Source of the DNA: Gemmata palustris
GTDB taxonomy: Bacteria; Planctomycetota; Planctomycetia; Gemmatales; Gemmataceae
Assembly: GCF_017939745.1 (NCBI RefSeq)
Contig: NZ_JAGKQQ010000001.1
Coordinates: 1,178,001-1,242,000 of the forward strand
Direction of reading: 5' to 3'
DNA length: 64,000 nucleotides
This document shows, in pieces, positions 8,670 through 17,463 of this stretch (its first letter is position 1; the number at the start of each line of letters is the position of its first letter). The notes beneath the pieces are model-generated. The model had not been told where the DNA came from. It saw nothing but the letters and a program-made list of their open reading frames with translations, and did no database searches. The translations under genes and the position numbers were made by a program.

Positions 8670-9308
8670 ATGAAGCGCGCTTTGTTGTTTGCCAACCTGA
8701 TAGTCCTCGGCGCCGGTGCCGGCACCGCGACCGCCGGGCCGATCCAGTGGTCGTACACCGCGGAGGTCGAATACTCCCGCGACTACGGGAACGACTTCCT
8801 CTTGCAGTGGACCAACCAAACCGGAACGGTCACGTCCGAGGCCGGTGAGTACGTCGATCGCTCCCTGTTCACGACGACCGCGTACCCCGGCCCGCCCCGC
8901 GACGCCGACGCGAGCGGGCTCATCACGTACAACTTCGCGGTCCGGCTGACGCTGAAGGACACCGCGTCGGGCGAGTCCGCAGTGCTGGGATACAGCGGGT
9001 GGTACGCATCGCAGTGGGACAAGAAGGGGACCGGCGAAGACGAGAACGGGAACCCGACCTGGGACTGGGACTGGATTCACGAGAGCTCGGAGTTCGGCAA
9101 GCCGTCCAGTTGGGACTGGGTCACGCTCGGCGGGAACGTGTATACCCTGCGGGGCGAGGGCGGCGGGATGGGCACCAGCCCGAACGGGACGCTCGTGCTG
9201 TCCGCGTTGCCGACCGCGACCCCGGAACCGACCACGCTGGCCATCGCCGGCATCGGGTTGGGCGCACTGGGCATCGCCCGGCGCGTCCGAGGCCGAATTC
9301 TCGCCTGA
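8670..9308 (+). CDS. PEP-CTERM sorting-signal exported protein
   Basis: A 212-residue secreted protein. Residues 1-22 are a signal peptide (MKRALLFANLIVLGAGAG, cut near TATAG). The last 28 residues are a PEP-CTERM tail: TPEPTTLAIAGIG, a short hydrophobic helix, then RRVRGR. In species with an exosortase this tail is recognised and processed at the membrane, linking the protein to exopolysaccharide-associated surface layers. The mature part is rich in Trp, Asp, Tyr and Gly (for example TWDWDWIHESS) and probably beta-structured. ATG 8670 has GGAG five bases upstream. No exosortase gene is in the window. Confidence 0.85.
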   Translation: MKRALLFANLIVLGAGAGTATAGPIQWSYTAEVEYSRDYGNDFLLQWTNQTGTVTSEAGEYVDRSLFTTTAYPGPPRDADASGLITYNFAVRLTLKDTASGESAVLGYSGWYASQWDKKGTGEDENGNPTWDWDWIHESSEFGKPSSWDWVTLGGNVYTLRGEGGGMGTSPNGTLVLSALPTATPEPTTLAIAGIGLGALGIARRVRGRILA

Positions 9309-9385
9309 GTGCTACGTCCGATCGCTTACCCTGTTGGGAGTTGGGCTCGGGGTGTTTGCTCGCGCGTCAGCAACTGGGAGCAACG

Positions 9386-10492
9386 ATGTTCAGGATCTCG
9401 GCCCTCGTTCTGACCGCATCGGCCCTGTGGCTCGGCACTTCGGCACGCGCCGACAACGCCGAAGACAAGGCCGTCGCGTTCGTCAAGAAGCTCGGCGGGG
9501 TAGCAGTCCGCGACGAGAACGCGCCCGGTAAACCGGTTACAGAGCTTATTCTCCTCCACACGAAAGTAACGGACGCGGATCTCAAGGTACTGGCCGGGCT
9601 CAAGAGCATTACCAAACTCAACCTGTTTTGCCGGGTAACGGACACGGGGCTCAAAGAGATAGCCGCGTTCCAGAACCTCACCACACTCGACCTGCGCGCC
9701 GCCGCGATAACGGGCGCGGGGATCAAAGAGTTGGCCGCGCTTAAAAGCCTCACCACGCTCAGGCTAGACTGCTGGGAGATCACGGACGAGGGAATCAAGG
9801 AACTCGCCGCGCTCCGGAGCCTCAAAGCGCTCGACTTGGGTCGCACGGAAATGACCGCGGCGGGGCTCAAGGAACTGGCCGTAGCCCAGAACCTGAAGGA
9901 ACTCAAACTGACAGTCAAAGGGGCCAAGGCTGCTGGAATCAAGGAACTTGTCGCGCTCAAGAACCTGAAGGAACTCAAACTGAGGTTCCGGGGGGATACG
10001 GCTGCAGAACTCAAGGAACTGGCCCCACTCCAGAACCTCACCGCGCTGGATTTAAGCTTGACGAAAGTAACGAATGCGGGGCTCAAGGAACTGGCTCCAC
10101 TCCAGAACCTCAAGGAACTCGATTTGCGTTTCACGGGGGTGACGAACTCGGGGCTCAAGGAACTCGCCCCACTCCAGAACCTCAAGACGCTCTTACTGGC
10201 GGGCACAGGGGTCACGGGCGCGGGAATCAAAGAACTCGCCGTGCTCGAGAACCTCGCCACACTCCATCTGAGCGGCGCGGGAATAACGGACGCGGGACTC
10301 GAGGATCTTACCGCACTCAAGAGCCTCAAAGCGCTCGACCTGTGCTCCACCCAGGTAACGGACGCGGGAACCAAGGAACTGGCCGCGCTCAAAAACCTTA
10401 CCACGCTCAATCTGCGCAGCACCCCCAGGATAACGGCCACGGGGATCAGAGACCTCCAGTCGGCGCTACCAAACTGCAAAATCGCGGACTGA
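9386..10492 (+). CDS. Exported leucine-rich repeat protein
   Basis: A 368-residue protein with a signal peptide (MFRISALVLTASALWLG, cut near SARAD) and then about twelve leucine-rich repeats of roughly 24 residues. They follow the pattern VTDAGLKELAxLxNLxxLDLxxTx, starting near residue 48 and running to the C-terminus. Consecutive repeats are very similar (GLKELAPLQNL recurs several times), so the array probably grew by recent internal duplication. Such LRR proteins form a curved surface for protein binding; the partner is unknown. ATG 9386 has GGGAG at 9376-9380. The repeat codons also keep an antisense frame open for over 900 codons, which I regard as an artefact. Confidence 0.88.
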   Translation: MFRISALVLTASALWLGTSARADNAEDKAVAFVKKLGGVAVRDENAPGKPVTELILLHTKVTDADLKVLAGLKSITKLNLFCRVTDTGLKEIAAFQNLTTLDLRAAAITGAGIKELAALKSLTTLRLDCWEITDEGIKELAALRSLKALDLGRTEMTAAGLKELAVAQNLKELKLTVKGAKAAGIKELVALKNLKELKLRFRGDTAAELKELAPLQNLTALDLSLTKVTNAGLKELAPLQNLKELDLRFTGVTNSGLKELAPLQNLKTLLLAGTGVTGAGIKELAVLENLATLHLSGAGITDAGLEDLTALKSLKALDLCSTQVTDAGTKELAALKNLTTLNLRSTPRITATGIRDLQSALPNCKIAD

Positions 10493-10789
10493 CCGCGCAG
10501 CGCGTTGGTGGTTCGCCCGTTGCTCCCGAGCCGCGGGTGAACCCGTGCCGGTACCCCCAAGGGGTTAGACTCCTCAGCCCAGGGTCGATCGCGCAGCGAG
10601 CGCGCCCTGGGAACAAGCAGGGGGCCGCACCCCAAAAACAACCCGCGACCGCAATACGACAGCCCCCACAGCCACCGACCGGCGCGCCACGCCAGGGACC
10701 AAACGTGCCCCTCTGTCGCGTGATTGACGGCACCGCCCCCGGCGGCTATGGTCCCGTCCGGTGCAGCGCGATTCACGAGGGCCGGGCCG
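10493..10789. other. Intergenic segment with nested inverted repeats
   Basis: This 297-bp gap has no convincing gene. CCCAGGG and CCCTGGG bracket a GCGCAGCGAGCGCG core at about 10578-10611, followed by a C-rich/G-rich tract (GCAGGGGGCCGCACCCC). It may contain the terminator of the LRR gene. The structure resembles a decayed small repeat element, but I cannot assign one. Confidence 0.4.
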
Positions 10790-11092
10790 ATGATCGGATT
10801 GTTTGCAGCCGTGGCGATCGGGGTCGGGGGGCCGGCGGTGGTGGACGTCGAACCGCCCACCGACGCCCAGGTTCTCATCACGCTGCCGTTCGCCATACGC
10901 AACGACATCGCTATGGCGAAAGAGTTGCGCTCGACCAAAATCACCACCGCGACCGTCGACGGACAAACCACGGTCTGGTTCGTGCGCCGCTGGGAGTGCT
11001 TCGTGTCGTACACCGTAGGCCTGGGAGGTAATGGTGCGCCGCCGCCCCGGTTCCTGCACGTCACCACCGTCGAAACCGTCACCCGCAAATAG
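10790..11092 (+). CDS. Small protein of unknown function, possibly exported
   Basis: A 100-residue reading frame starting MIGLFAAVAIGVGGPAVV, which could be a short signal peptide or membrane anchor. The rest is PTDAQVLITLPFAIRNDIAMA, then a Thr/Val-rich beta-like region with WFVRRWECF. ATG 10790 follows GGGCCG; an upstream ATG at 10748 is in frame and would add 14 residues. Codon usage fits the neighbours (G or C at most third positions). No family recognised, and short enough to leave some doubt that it is translated. Confidence 0.55.
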   Translation: MIGLFAAVAIGVGGPAVVDVEPPTDAQVLITLPFAIRNDIAMAKELRSTKITTATVDGQTTVWFVRRWECFVSYTVGLGGNGAPPPRFLHVTTVETVTRK

Positions 11093-11196
11093 CACTGATC
11101 CGAAACCGCCGACCTCTCCCGGCGCCCCGATCGGCACATCGCACGAACCCTTCGCCACCTCACCGCGTAATGAATCTGTCTCAGTAAAAGCACCCC

Positions 11197-12015
11197 GTGC
11201 GGGGCACGTCTGTGAGCGCGTTCATCGGCCCGAATCTGTTTCTGGCGGCGCTGATCGCGCTCGTGTCGGCGGCCCCGGGCGCTCGCGCGGACGAATCGCT
11301 CCCGGCGCCGAAGAAGCCCGCGGAAGAGCGCCTCCTCGGGGCGCTCCAGTTCCAAAGCCGCGCGGCCGCCTTCACGGGAACCGACGTCGGGCGAGCGGGC
11401 AACGTGCGCAAGTACATCTCCGGCCACCCCAATTCGACCGAGCGCGCCGTCTGGGGCTTCGACACGCTCCCGCAGGGCGTGAAGTCGGCGCCCGGCGACG
11501 TCGTACCGGCGAAGCTCACGTGCTCGATCTTCCGCGTGGGTAAGAACACCCCGCCGGGCGTGCAAGTCACGGTCCGCGTGGTCAGCCACACGTGCCCGCA
11601 AGTGCCGGACCAACTGCGCGCCGAGTGGCAGTGGGCCGGCGACAAGGTCGACGCGCAGAAGAAAACCCTGAAGGAGCAGTACGACGAAGAGGTGGCCGCG
11701 TACCGGGCCAAGAAGGTCGACCCGGGCGCCGAGAGGCCCGACGCGGCGAGCTGGAAAGCCGCCAATGAACTCGCCGAGAAGTACGGCTACTACGAGGTCA
11801 CGGTGCCCAAGGTCTTCGACTTTGACGAAGCCACCATCGACCTCCCGGCCGGGCTGTTCCGCAACGCACTGAAGCACAAGCCCGAGGCCCACGCGAACGG
11901 CACGCCCAAGCGCCCGCTCGTGTCGGTGTACGTGAGGTGCGAAACGATCGGGGTGCTGATCGGAATGGCCGAAGCGGACCTGTACCTGACCCCGAAACCC
12001 GTGCTGAAGCGGTGA
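11197..12015 (+). CDS. Exported protein of unknown function
   Basis: A 272-residue protein with an N-terminal signal peptide (FIGPNLFLAALIALVSAAPGARA, cut before DESL). The mature part starts with Lys/Pro/Glu-rich residues, then shows a beta-rich region (VVPAKLTCSIFRVGK, GVQVTVRVVS) and a charged helical segment of about 40 residues (DKVDAQKKTLKEQYDEE). It ends with VSVYVRCETIGVLIGMAEADLYL. The start is GTG 11197 or GTG 11212; both leave the signal peptide intact. No conserved domain recognised. It ends 180 bp before the convergent RNA-binding protein gene. Confidence 0.7.
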   Translation: MRGTSVSAFIGPNLFLAALIALVSAAPGARADESLPAPKKPAEERLLGALQFQSRAAAFTGTDVGRAGNVRKYISGHPNSTERAVWGFDTLPQGVKSAPGDVVPAKLTCSIFRVGKNTPPGVQVTVRVVSHTCPQVPDQLRAEWQWAGDKVDAQKKTLKEQYDEEVAAYRAKKVDPGAERPDAASWKAANELAEKYGYYEVTVPKVFDFDEATIDLPAGLFRNALKHKPEAHANGTPKRPLVSVYVRCETIGVLIGMAEADLYLTPKPVLKR

Positions 12016-12194
12016 GCACGAGGCGATTACGGGCGGGCTATTTCTTAACTTCGTTAGGTGGCACGTCGATCGGAGTTGTTGCCGCCGAGTTCCGCGCTGG
12101 GAATTCATCGGCGGCCAGGAACTCAGTTCACTTGGCAGAGAGGCGAAGCCCCAAAAACAAGTTCTGGGGCAAATGCCTTCACAGCCACTGCGGA

Positions 12195-12500
12195 TCAGTA
12201 ACGGCCGCCCGATCCGCCCCGGCCGCCACCGCCCGAGCCCCCGGACCGCGCTTCCTTCGGCTTGGCCTCGTTCACCGTCAGCGCGCGGCCCTCGCTCATT
12301 TGCCCGTTCATCCCGGCAATGGCGGCTTGGGCCTCCTGGTCGGAGTTCATCTCGACGAACCCGAACCCCTTCGATCGGCCGGTGTCCCGGTCCATGATGA
12401 CCTGGGCCGTCTGAACGCTCCCGTAGGGGCCGAACATCCCGCGCAGTTGCTCGTCCGTCACACCGTACCCGAGGTTCCCGACGTACAATTTCTTACCCAC
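12195..12500 (-). CDS. RRM-domain RNA-binding protein
   Basis: A 101-residue protein made of one RNA recognition motif: RNP2 is KLYVGNL (residues 4-10), and RNP1 is RSKGFGFVEM (about 44-53) with the two stacking aromatic residues present. A glycine/serine-rich tail (GGSGGGGRGGSGG) follows. Small RRM proteins of this shape occur in cyanobacteria and planctomycetes, bind single-stranded RNA, and are often stress- or cold-responsive. The frame is open upstream to 12602, but the domain begins exactly at GTG 12500, which has AAGG about ten bases before it; I therefore use GTG. Confidence 0.9.
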   Translation of the reverse strand: MGKKLYVGNLGYGVTDEQLRGMFGPYGSVQTAQVIMDRDTGRSKGFGFVEMNSDQEAQAAIAGMNGQMSEGRALTVNEAKPKEARSGGSGGGGRGGSGGRY

Positions 12501-13139
12501 GGTCTCACACCTTGCTGGGCCGAGCGGCCCGGAATCGGAGGGCACGGAGCCGAGTGCTTCGTGCCGACGGGAGCGGACGGCCGGACGCGCCCGGACGGGC
12601 ACGCGGCTCCTCTGCGGCAGTGACGGTTTGGCGGTCTTGGGGGTCGAGAGGGATTAGCTCAGGAATAGAACCAAGAACAATCAAATCGAAGTGCGGCGGA
12701 AGCGGTCTACTCCTGTCGGGTGGTGCTCCCACCCAAAAACGATCATAACCGATCCGCTCTTACCTTGGACGAACCAATTCCGCCATTTGTGGAATTATTT
12801 ACGGCTCGCGCTCCAATCGGAACAACTTGCCCTTCGGCCCAGGTTCACGTCACCCACAAATTGAAGAGATTCCGCGTGATTCGAGCGAATGAAGTGGTCG
12901 CAAATTTCTGCGCGTGCGGGACGGGTGGCACTCCCCAAGCGCCCCGAATGTGAGCTTGGGGACGGTCCGTCGCGGTCGATTGGGAAACTTGCGTCCGCGT
13001 CGGGTCACGGTTCGAGGGGCGTTGTGCCGGGCTCGATTTGTGGCACCAAATTGGACATTCGCGCGCTACAATGATGGCAACGGGATCGGCCGGCATTCGC
13101 GCCGGCCCTCGATTCGAGACCGGCGGCGCCCGAATCGGA
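12501..13139. other. Intergenic region between the divergent RRM and kinase genes
   Basis: About 640 bp with no convincing gene; short open frames here lack family features and good start sites. It holds a GGGTGG/CCACCC stem at 12718-12734 and a lower-GC stretch at about 12740-12900 that probably carries the promoters of both flanking genes. No promoter could be fixed with confidence. Confidence 0.5.
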
Positions 13140-14603
13140 ATGCAATTGGAATCGGCCGAAGACCTGATCCAAGCTCTGCGGGCCAGCGGGCTGTTCACTC
13201 CCGAACAGCTCCGTGCGGTGTCCCGCGCCCTGAGCGCGTTCGGGACCGACCTGCAGGGCGGGATGCGGCACATCGTTCACCACGAACTCGTGACCCGGTA
13301 CCAACTCGGCAAGATTTTCCGCGGACGGGTCACGGACCTCGTCGTCGGCCCTTACGTCGTCCTCGACAAGATCGGCGAGGGCGGCATGGGGAAGGTGTTC
13401 CGCGCGCGCCACACCCGTTTGGACCGCACGGTCGCGCTGAAAGTGATTCGCCCGGGGCTGGTCACGAACCCCACCGTCCGCGGGCGGTACGCGCGCGAGG
13501 TGCAAGCTACCGGCAAACTGGACCACCCCAACATCGTGCGCGTGGACGACGCGGGCGAGGTCGATGGCAAGTTCTACCTCGCGATGGAGTTCGTGGACGG
13601 GCTCGATCTCGCCCGGATGATTCGCGATTACGGGGCGCTCGAAGTAACGGAAGTGTGCGAGTACGCGCGCCAGGCCGCGCTGGGCTTACAGAACGCCCAC
13701 GAACACGGCCTAGTCCACCGCGATATCAAGCCGAGCAACATTGTGGTGGCCGGCGAGCGCCACCTGCCGCAAGCGACCGAGCCGGCGGTGGTGAAGGTTC
13801 TCGACCTCGGGCTGGCCCGCGCGATCGACCCGGACGACATGGTTTCGCCCGACCTCACGCGCGACCACACGGTCGTCGGAACCCCCGACTACATGGCCCC
13901 CGAACAGGCCCGTAATTCCAAACTCGTGGACGCCCGGGCCGACCTCTACTCGCTCGGGTGTACGATCTATTTCCTGCTCACGGGGCACCCGCCGTTCCCG
14001 ACCGGGAACGCGATCGAAAAGCTGATCCAGCACCAGACCAACCGGCCGACGCCGCTCCAGGCGATTCGGCCCGCTGTTCCGGCGGCGGTTGCCGAACTCG
14101 TAGCTCGGTTGATGGCGAAGAAGCCGGACGATCGGTTCGCCACGGCCGGCGCGTTTGCTGCCGCGATCGAGCCGCACACACTCTATCCGGTCGGTTCGCC
14201 CGCGGTGCCCGTTGTCTCGGTTCAAGATCGGGTCAGTGTCGGAACGCCCTCGGGCGAAACGGTACCCCCCCGGAGCACGCTCCCGCCCCCGAGCGGCTCC
14301 TCCACCGGATCGGGACTGCTCCTCGATATCCCGCCCGAACCCGCTCCCGTACCGCAACCGATCGCCCCGTCCGACAAAACCCCGCGCCCGCCCGCCTTTG
14401 AGGATGCGTTCGCGGTTATCGAGCCTCTCCCTTCCCGTGCCGTAACCAGGTATCAACCCGCGATCAAACGAACCGCGCCCCGCCGCCCCCCTGTCGAGGC
14501 GCGGATGCCGCGCGCTCTCAAGTGGACCCTCATTGTCGTTGCGGTTGCGATTCTAGTGGCGCTGGCAGTGTGGGCGGCGACGCTCAACCCGGCAGCGGGG
14601 TGA
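13140..14603 (+). CDS. Hanks-type Ser/Thr protein kinase, single-pass membrane (kinase 1)
   Basis: A 487-residue kinase. After an N-terminal 70 residues (SAEDLIQALRASGLFTPEQL, a short helical region common before planctomycete kinases) comes the catalytic domain: glycine loop GEGGMGKV (79-86), VALKVI with Lys101, HRDIKPSN (193-200), DLG instead of DFG (222-224) and GTPDYMAPEQ (248-257). A Pro/Ser/Thr-rich linker follows, then one membrane helix near residues 458-482 and only a few residues outside. The kinase domain should be cytoplasmic. Starts at 13071/13074 are possible, but ATG 13140 opens the conserved MQLESAEDL. Substrates are unknown. Confidence 0.9.
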   Translation: MQLESAEDLIQALRASGLFTPEQLRAVSRALSAFGTDLQGGMRHIVHHELVTRYQLGKIFRGRVTDLVVGPYVVLDKIGEGGMGKVFRARHTRLDRTVALKVIRPGLVTNPTVRGRYAREVQATGKLDHPNIVRVDDAGEVDGKFYLAMEFVDGLDLARMIRDYGALEVTEVCEYARQAALGLQNAHEHGLVHRDIKPSNIVVAGERHLPQATEPAVVKVLDLGLARAIDPDDMVSPDLTRDHTVVGTPDYMAPEQARNSKLVDARADLYSLGCTIYFLLTGHPPFPTGNAIEKLIQHQTNRPTPLQAIRPAVPAAVAELVARLMAKKPDDRFATAGAFAAAIEPHTLYPVGSPAVPVVSVQDRVSVGTPSGETVPPRSTLPPPSGSSTGSGLLLDIPPEPAPVPQPIAPSDKTPRPPAFEDAFAVIEPLPSRAVTRYQPAIKRTAPRRPPVEARMPRALKWTLIVVAVAILVALAVWAATLNPAAG

Positions 14604-14609
14604 TGTGAT

Positions 14610-14633
14610 CTCGTCGCCGGGCGTTGCGACGAG
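14610..14633. terminator. Short hairpin between kinase 1 and the convergent gene
   Basis: CTCGTCGC (14610-14617) and GCGACGAG (14626-14633) form an 8-bp stem with an 8-nt loop in the 53-bp gap between two convergent stops. It is a plausible bidirectional terminator but lacks a T-run. Confidence 0.45.
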
Positions 14634-14656
14634 AATAAAGCGTCTCCGACGGACCG

Positions 14657-17023
14657 TCACTTCCCGATGCTGTGAATCGTGAGGAATACCGATCCCGCCA
14701 CCGGTTTGCCGTCGGCGGACTTCACGTTGTAGCCCACTTGCATCTGCATCACCGGTTTGAGCGCGTCGAAGGTGAGTTCCAGCGTGCGTCCGTCGGGCAG
14801 CAACTTCGCGCTCCGAACGGGCACCTCATCTTGCCCCTCCACGTTCGGGTCGGACACCTTCCATCGTTTCGAGCCGTACTCGCCGCTCCAGCGGTAGTTC
14901 CACCACGCACAGCGGTAGCTTTCGCTGGGAGTGACGGCCTTTGCATCGAGATCGCGGCTGAACGTCAAACGAACGGTGTTTCCCTTCACTTCCAGCGCGG
15001 TCGGGATGTCGAGCGGTTTGCCGGTGTACCGCACGCGCTGGAGGCACCCGTCCGCTTGCGCCGCAGTTTGCCAGCCATTCAGCCCGCAGGCGTAGAGGTG
15101 CCCGTCCGGGCCGAACCGCCCGCGGCAGACCCCCGAGAGGAACTGTACGCCCAGCGCCGCGGCCCCGCCTTGAACACCACCGTTGGGCAACTCCTGGCGG
15201 AGCAAGACGAACGGCCGGCAGCGCCCGTAGGAGAAGTGAATCGGCAGTCCCGCGAGCGGACCGAAGGTGTCCTTCGATACCCACGTCTGCCCGCCCGCGG
15301 AGTTGTCCACTTCGCGCGGGAGCCAGCACAGCGGCGGGTCGTAGGTCGTCGGCGCGGTGGTGCGGTGGTGGGCTCGCATGTCGCCGTAGAAGCCACCTTG
15401 CTTGTACTGATCGATGCGGGTGGCCGGCATCCAGTTCCCTTCCTGGTCCGCGCCGGTCAGGGTGCCGGTCGGCGACATGCCCATCCCGATCGGGTGCCGA
15501 AACCCGGTGCAGAACACTTCGGACTTCCGCCCGTCCTTGCTCACCTTGATCAAACTGCCGCCCGTGGGCGTGTCGGTGTCGCCGGTCTTGAAGAAGTAGA
15601 AGTTCCCCTGCGGGTCGGTTTCGAGGCAGGTGTCGTAGGAGTGCTCGCCGCCGCTACAGTGCCAGTCGTTGTTCACGCACTCGTAGAAGTCCGCTTCGCC
15701 GTCGTTGTTCAAATCGTGCAACCGTGTGAGCTGTCCGCGCTCGAGAACGATCACCTTGCCGTCCACCACTTTCAGTCCGAGTGAGTGGTAGAGACCGGTT
15801 GCGTACCGCTGCCAGGAGCAGGTGCCGGCCTTTTCGTCCACGGTGACGAGCCACACGTCTCCGTGACAAGTACACATTGCAACGCGACCGTCCGGCAGGA
15901 AATCGAGTCCCGTGCAGAAGAACAGTGCGTTGAACCGGTTCTTGTAGGGGATCGTGAGCGTGTCCACCGCGAACGGCCCGCTCTCGTTGCCGCGATCGAG
16001 CTTCGTGACGAGCGGTGCGCCCCAGCGCTTCGATCCGGCTTTCGTGAGCGTGCCGAGATCGGCCGTTCCGGGTAATTTCGCGAGCGTGGCGACGAGCTTG
16101 TCGACGTCCTTCGCCGCAACATCGGCCACGCCGACCGTGAAACGCAACGGCTTCTGGCTTGCTGCAACCGTGACACTGACGGCCGCGCCGACGTCCAGTG
16201 CGATTCCACCCGTGTGGCGCACCCACGCGAGCCGTACTCGCTCGCCGGTGCCCGAAATGATGACCGAAAGCCCCTTCACCTCAAGGGAGGTCGAGTTTCC
16301 GCCCACGAGGTCACAGAGAAATCGCTTCGCTTCCGTCGTGCCGGGGCCGACTTCGAGGGCCGAGGCCACAAACTGGTAGTCGCCCGCGGTCACCGACTCT
16401 GCGCTCTCGAGGACCGCACGCGGTCCGGCTGTGTACGCGAAGACCACGCGGTCATCGTGAACGTGCAGCCCGCAGTACTGGGCCCACTCGCGCGCGATCG
16501 GCGCGGTGAACCGCGGAACGCGGGCGTCCCATTTCCCCTGCGGGTCGGCCCAACCCGGCGCCGAGGTCGAAGCCGAGATCACCGGTCCCTTCGGGGTGGG
16601 AGTATTCAGTAGCCCGAACCGCCGGTCACTGTGGTTGAGGTGCCCACCGGTCCACGCGGCGTTCATTCGGAGGGTGTTGCGGTCGAAAACTGCGGCTGCG
16701 TCAGCCTTTCCGCCGAGCTTCACGACGGTCGCCTTGTAGACCATTTCGTGGCGCTTGTCGAGCGGGTAGCGCATCGTGCAGTTCAGGAACGGCCCGGTGT
16801 TCGTTTCGCGGAACCGGGCATCGATCCAGTCCTTGTCGGTCATCTTCTCCCACGGGGCCGCGTGCCCGGTGGCTGGCTTGGGGGTCCAGTCCGCGAGATC
16901 GGAGGCGACGACGGGAGGGACCGGACGCGGGGGAGGGGCAATTGGTGGTGCGTAATACGAAGAGATTAAAAACGTGAGCAGGAGCGGCATCTGACACCAG
17001 GGAGAAGCGAACAGGAGAAACAT
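14657..17023 (-). CDS. DUF6797-like exported beta-propeller protein
   Basis: An exported protein of about 788 residues. A hydrophobic leader is followed by a Pro-rich stretch (PPIAPPPRPVPP). The first half resembles the domain I know as DUF6797 of planctomycetes and verrucomicrobia (TDKDWIDARFRETNTGPFLNC, YKATVVKLGGK). The second half resembles a PQQ-dependent sugar dehydrogenase / sorbosone dehydrogenase-like propeller (FCTGLDFLPDGRVAMCTCHGDVWLV, RGQLTRLHDLNNDGEADFYE, GFRHPIGMGMSPTG). Such proteins probably oxidise or bind sugars outside the cytoplasm. No haem CxxCH motif is seen. Starts are uncertain: TTG 17065, ATG 17023 and ATG 16990 all precede the leader and none has a strong ribosome binding site. 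Confidence 0.82.
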   Translation of the reverse strand: MFLLFASPWCQMPLLLTFLISSYYAPPIAPPPRPVPPVVASDLADWTPKPATGHAAPWEKMTDKDWIDARFRETNTGPFLNCTMRYPLDKRHEMVYKATVVKLGGKADAAAVFDRNTLRMNAAWTGGHLNHSDRRFGLLNTPTPKGPVISASTSAPGWADPQGKWDARVPRFTAPIAREWAQYCGLHVHDDRVVFAYTAGPRAVLESAESVTAGDYQFVASALEVGPGTTEAKRFLCDLVGGNSTSLEVKGLSVIISGTGERVRLAWVRHTGGIALDVGAAVSVTVAASQKPLRFTVGVADVAAKDVDKLVATLAKLPGTADLGTLTKAGSKRWGAPLVTKLDRGNESGPFAVDTLTIPYKNRFNALFFCTGLDFLPDGRVAMCTCHGDVWLVTVDEKAGTCSWQRYATGLYHSLGLKVVDGKVIVLERGQLTRLHDLNNDGEADFYECVNNDWHCSGGEHSYDTCLETDPQGNFYFFKTGDTDTPTGGSLIKVSKDGRKSEVFCTGFRHPIGMGMSPTGTLTGADQEGNWMPATRIDQYKQGGFYGDMRAHHRTTAPTTYDPPLCWLPREVDNSAGGQTWVSKDTFGPLAGLPIHFSYGRCRPFVLLRQELPNGGVQGGAAALGVQFLSGVCRGRFGPDGHLYACGLNGWQTAAQADGCLQRVRYTGKPLDIPTALEVKGNTVRLTFSRDLDAKAVTPSESYRCAWWNYRWSGEYGSKRWKVSDPNVEGQDEVPVRSAKLLPDGRTLELTFDALKPVMQMQVGYNVKSADGKPVAGSVFLTIHSIGK

Positions 17024-17463
17024 CCGTACTTGCGACAGTGTGGATGTGACTGGGTAGGTTTTCAACCTGTTCTCAGCCTGGATTTACACGAATAAGCAAT
17101 GTTGCGATTCGGACCCGGTGCTTTAAAAATGGGCACTCTAGCCTAAATGCAGTGAAAGTCTTGCCGCGTGGTAGCCGAACCTTCAGGAACATCGCTTCAA
17201 GAAAATGTGTAATCTGTTATATTGGCCTTCGTCGTGCTCACTTTCATGTCATGAGAAGCCACGATATTACGAAATTATGATAATCAGGTGTATCGCTCAC
17301 TGTCGCCACGTTTCTTTCACTTGCCTTTAACTTCGTGTTAAACTAGAATAAGTAAAATTGCGATTTTCACCTTTGCTTTAAGAGCAATCTGCTCACGTGC
17401 AAGCTCGATTCGCGTCTTCATGGTCGTTCGATTTCTCCGTTCTTGTTTGAGGTACACACTTTT
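17024..17463. other. AT-rich intergenic region before a DUF1559 gene
   Basis: About 440 bp, clearly richer in A and T than the surrounding genes, especially 17200-17360. No gene is visible. It should hold the divergent promoters for the DUF6797-like gene and the DUF1559 gene; the best candidate is listed separately at 17321-17349. Confidence 0.6.
17321..17349 (+). promoter_or_regulatory. Candidate sigma-70-type promoter with internal palindrome
   Basis: TTGCCT (17321-17326), a 17-bp spacer, then TAGAAT (17344-17349) match -35 and -10 consensus at 4 of 6 and 5 of 6. The spacer region holds a perfect inverted repeat, TTTAAC (17326-17331) and GTTAAA (17337-17342), that could be an operator. It lies 115 bp upstream of the DUF1559 start. 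Confidence 0.45.

Noticed and set aside
9386-10492. Regular repeats resembling a CRISPR array.
   Set aside because: The period is about 72 bp, in frame and protein-coding (leucine-rich repeats), with no unique spacers between identical repeats.
9367-12108. A minus-strand open frame of 913 codons opposite the LRR gene and its neighbours.
   Set aside because: It is antisense to genes with clear signal peptides and repeats, its translation is Ser/Arg/Val-rich and low in complexity, and it arises from the codon pattern of the LRR array in a GC-rich genome.
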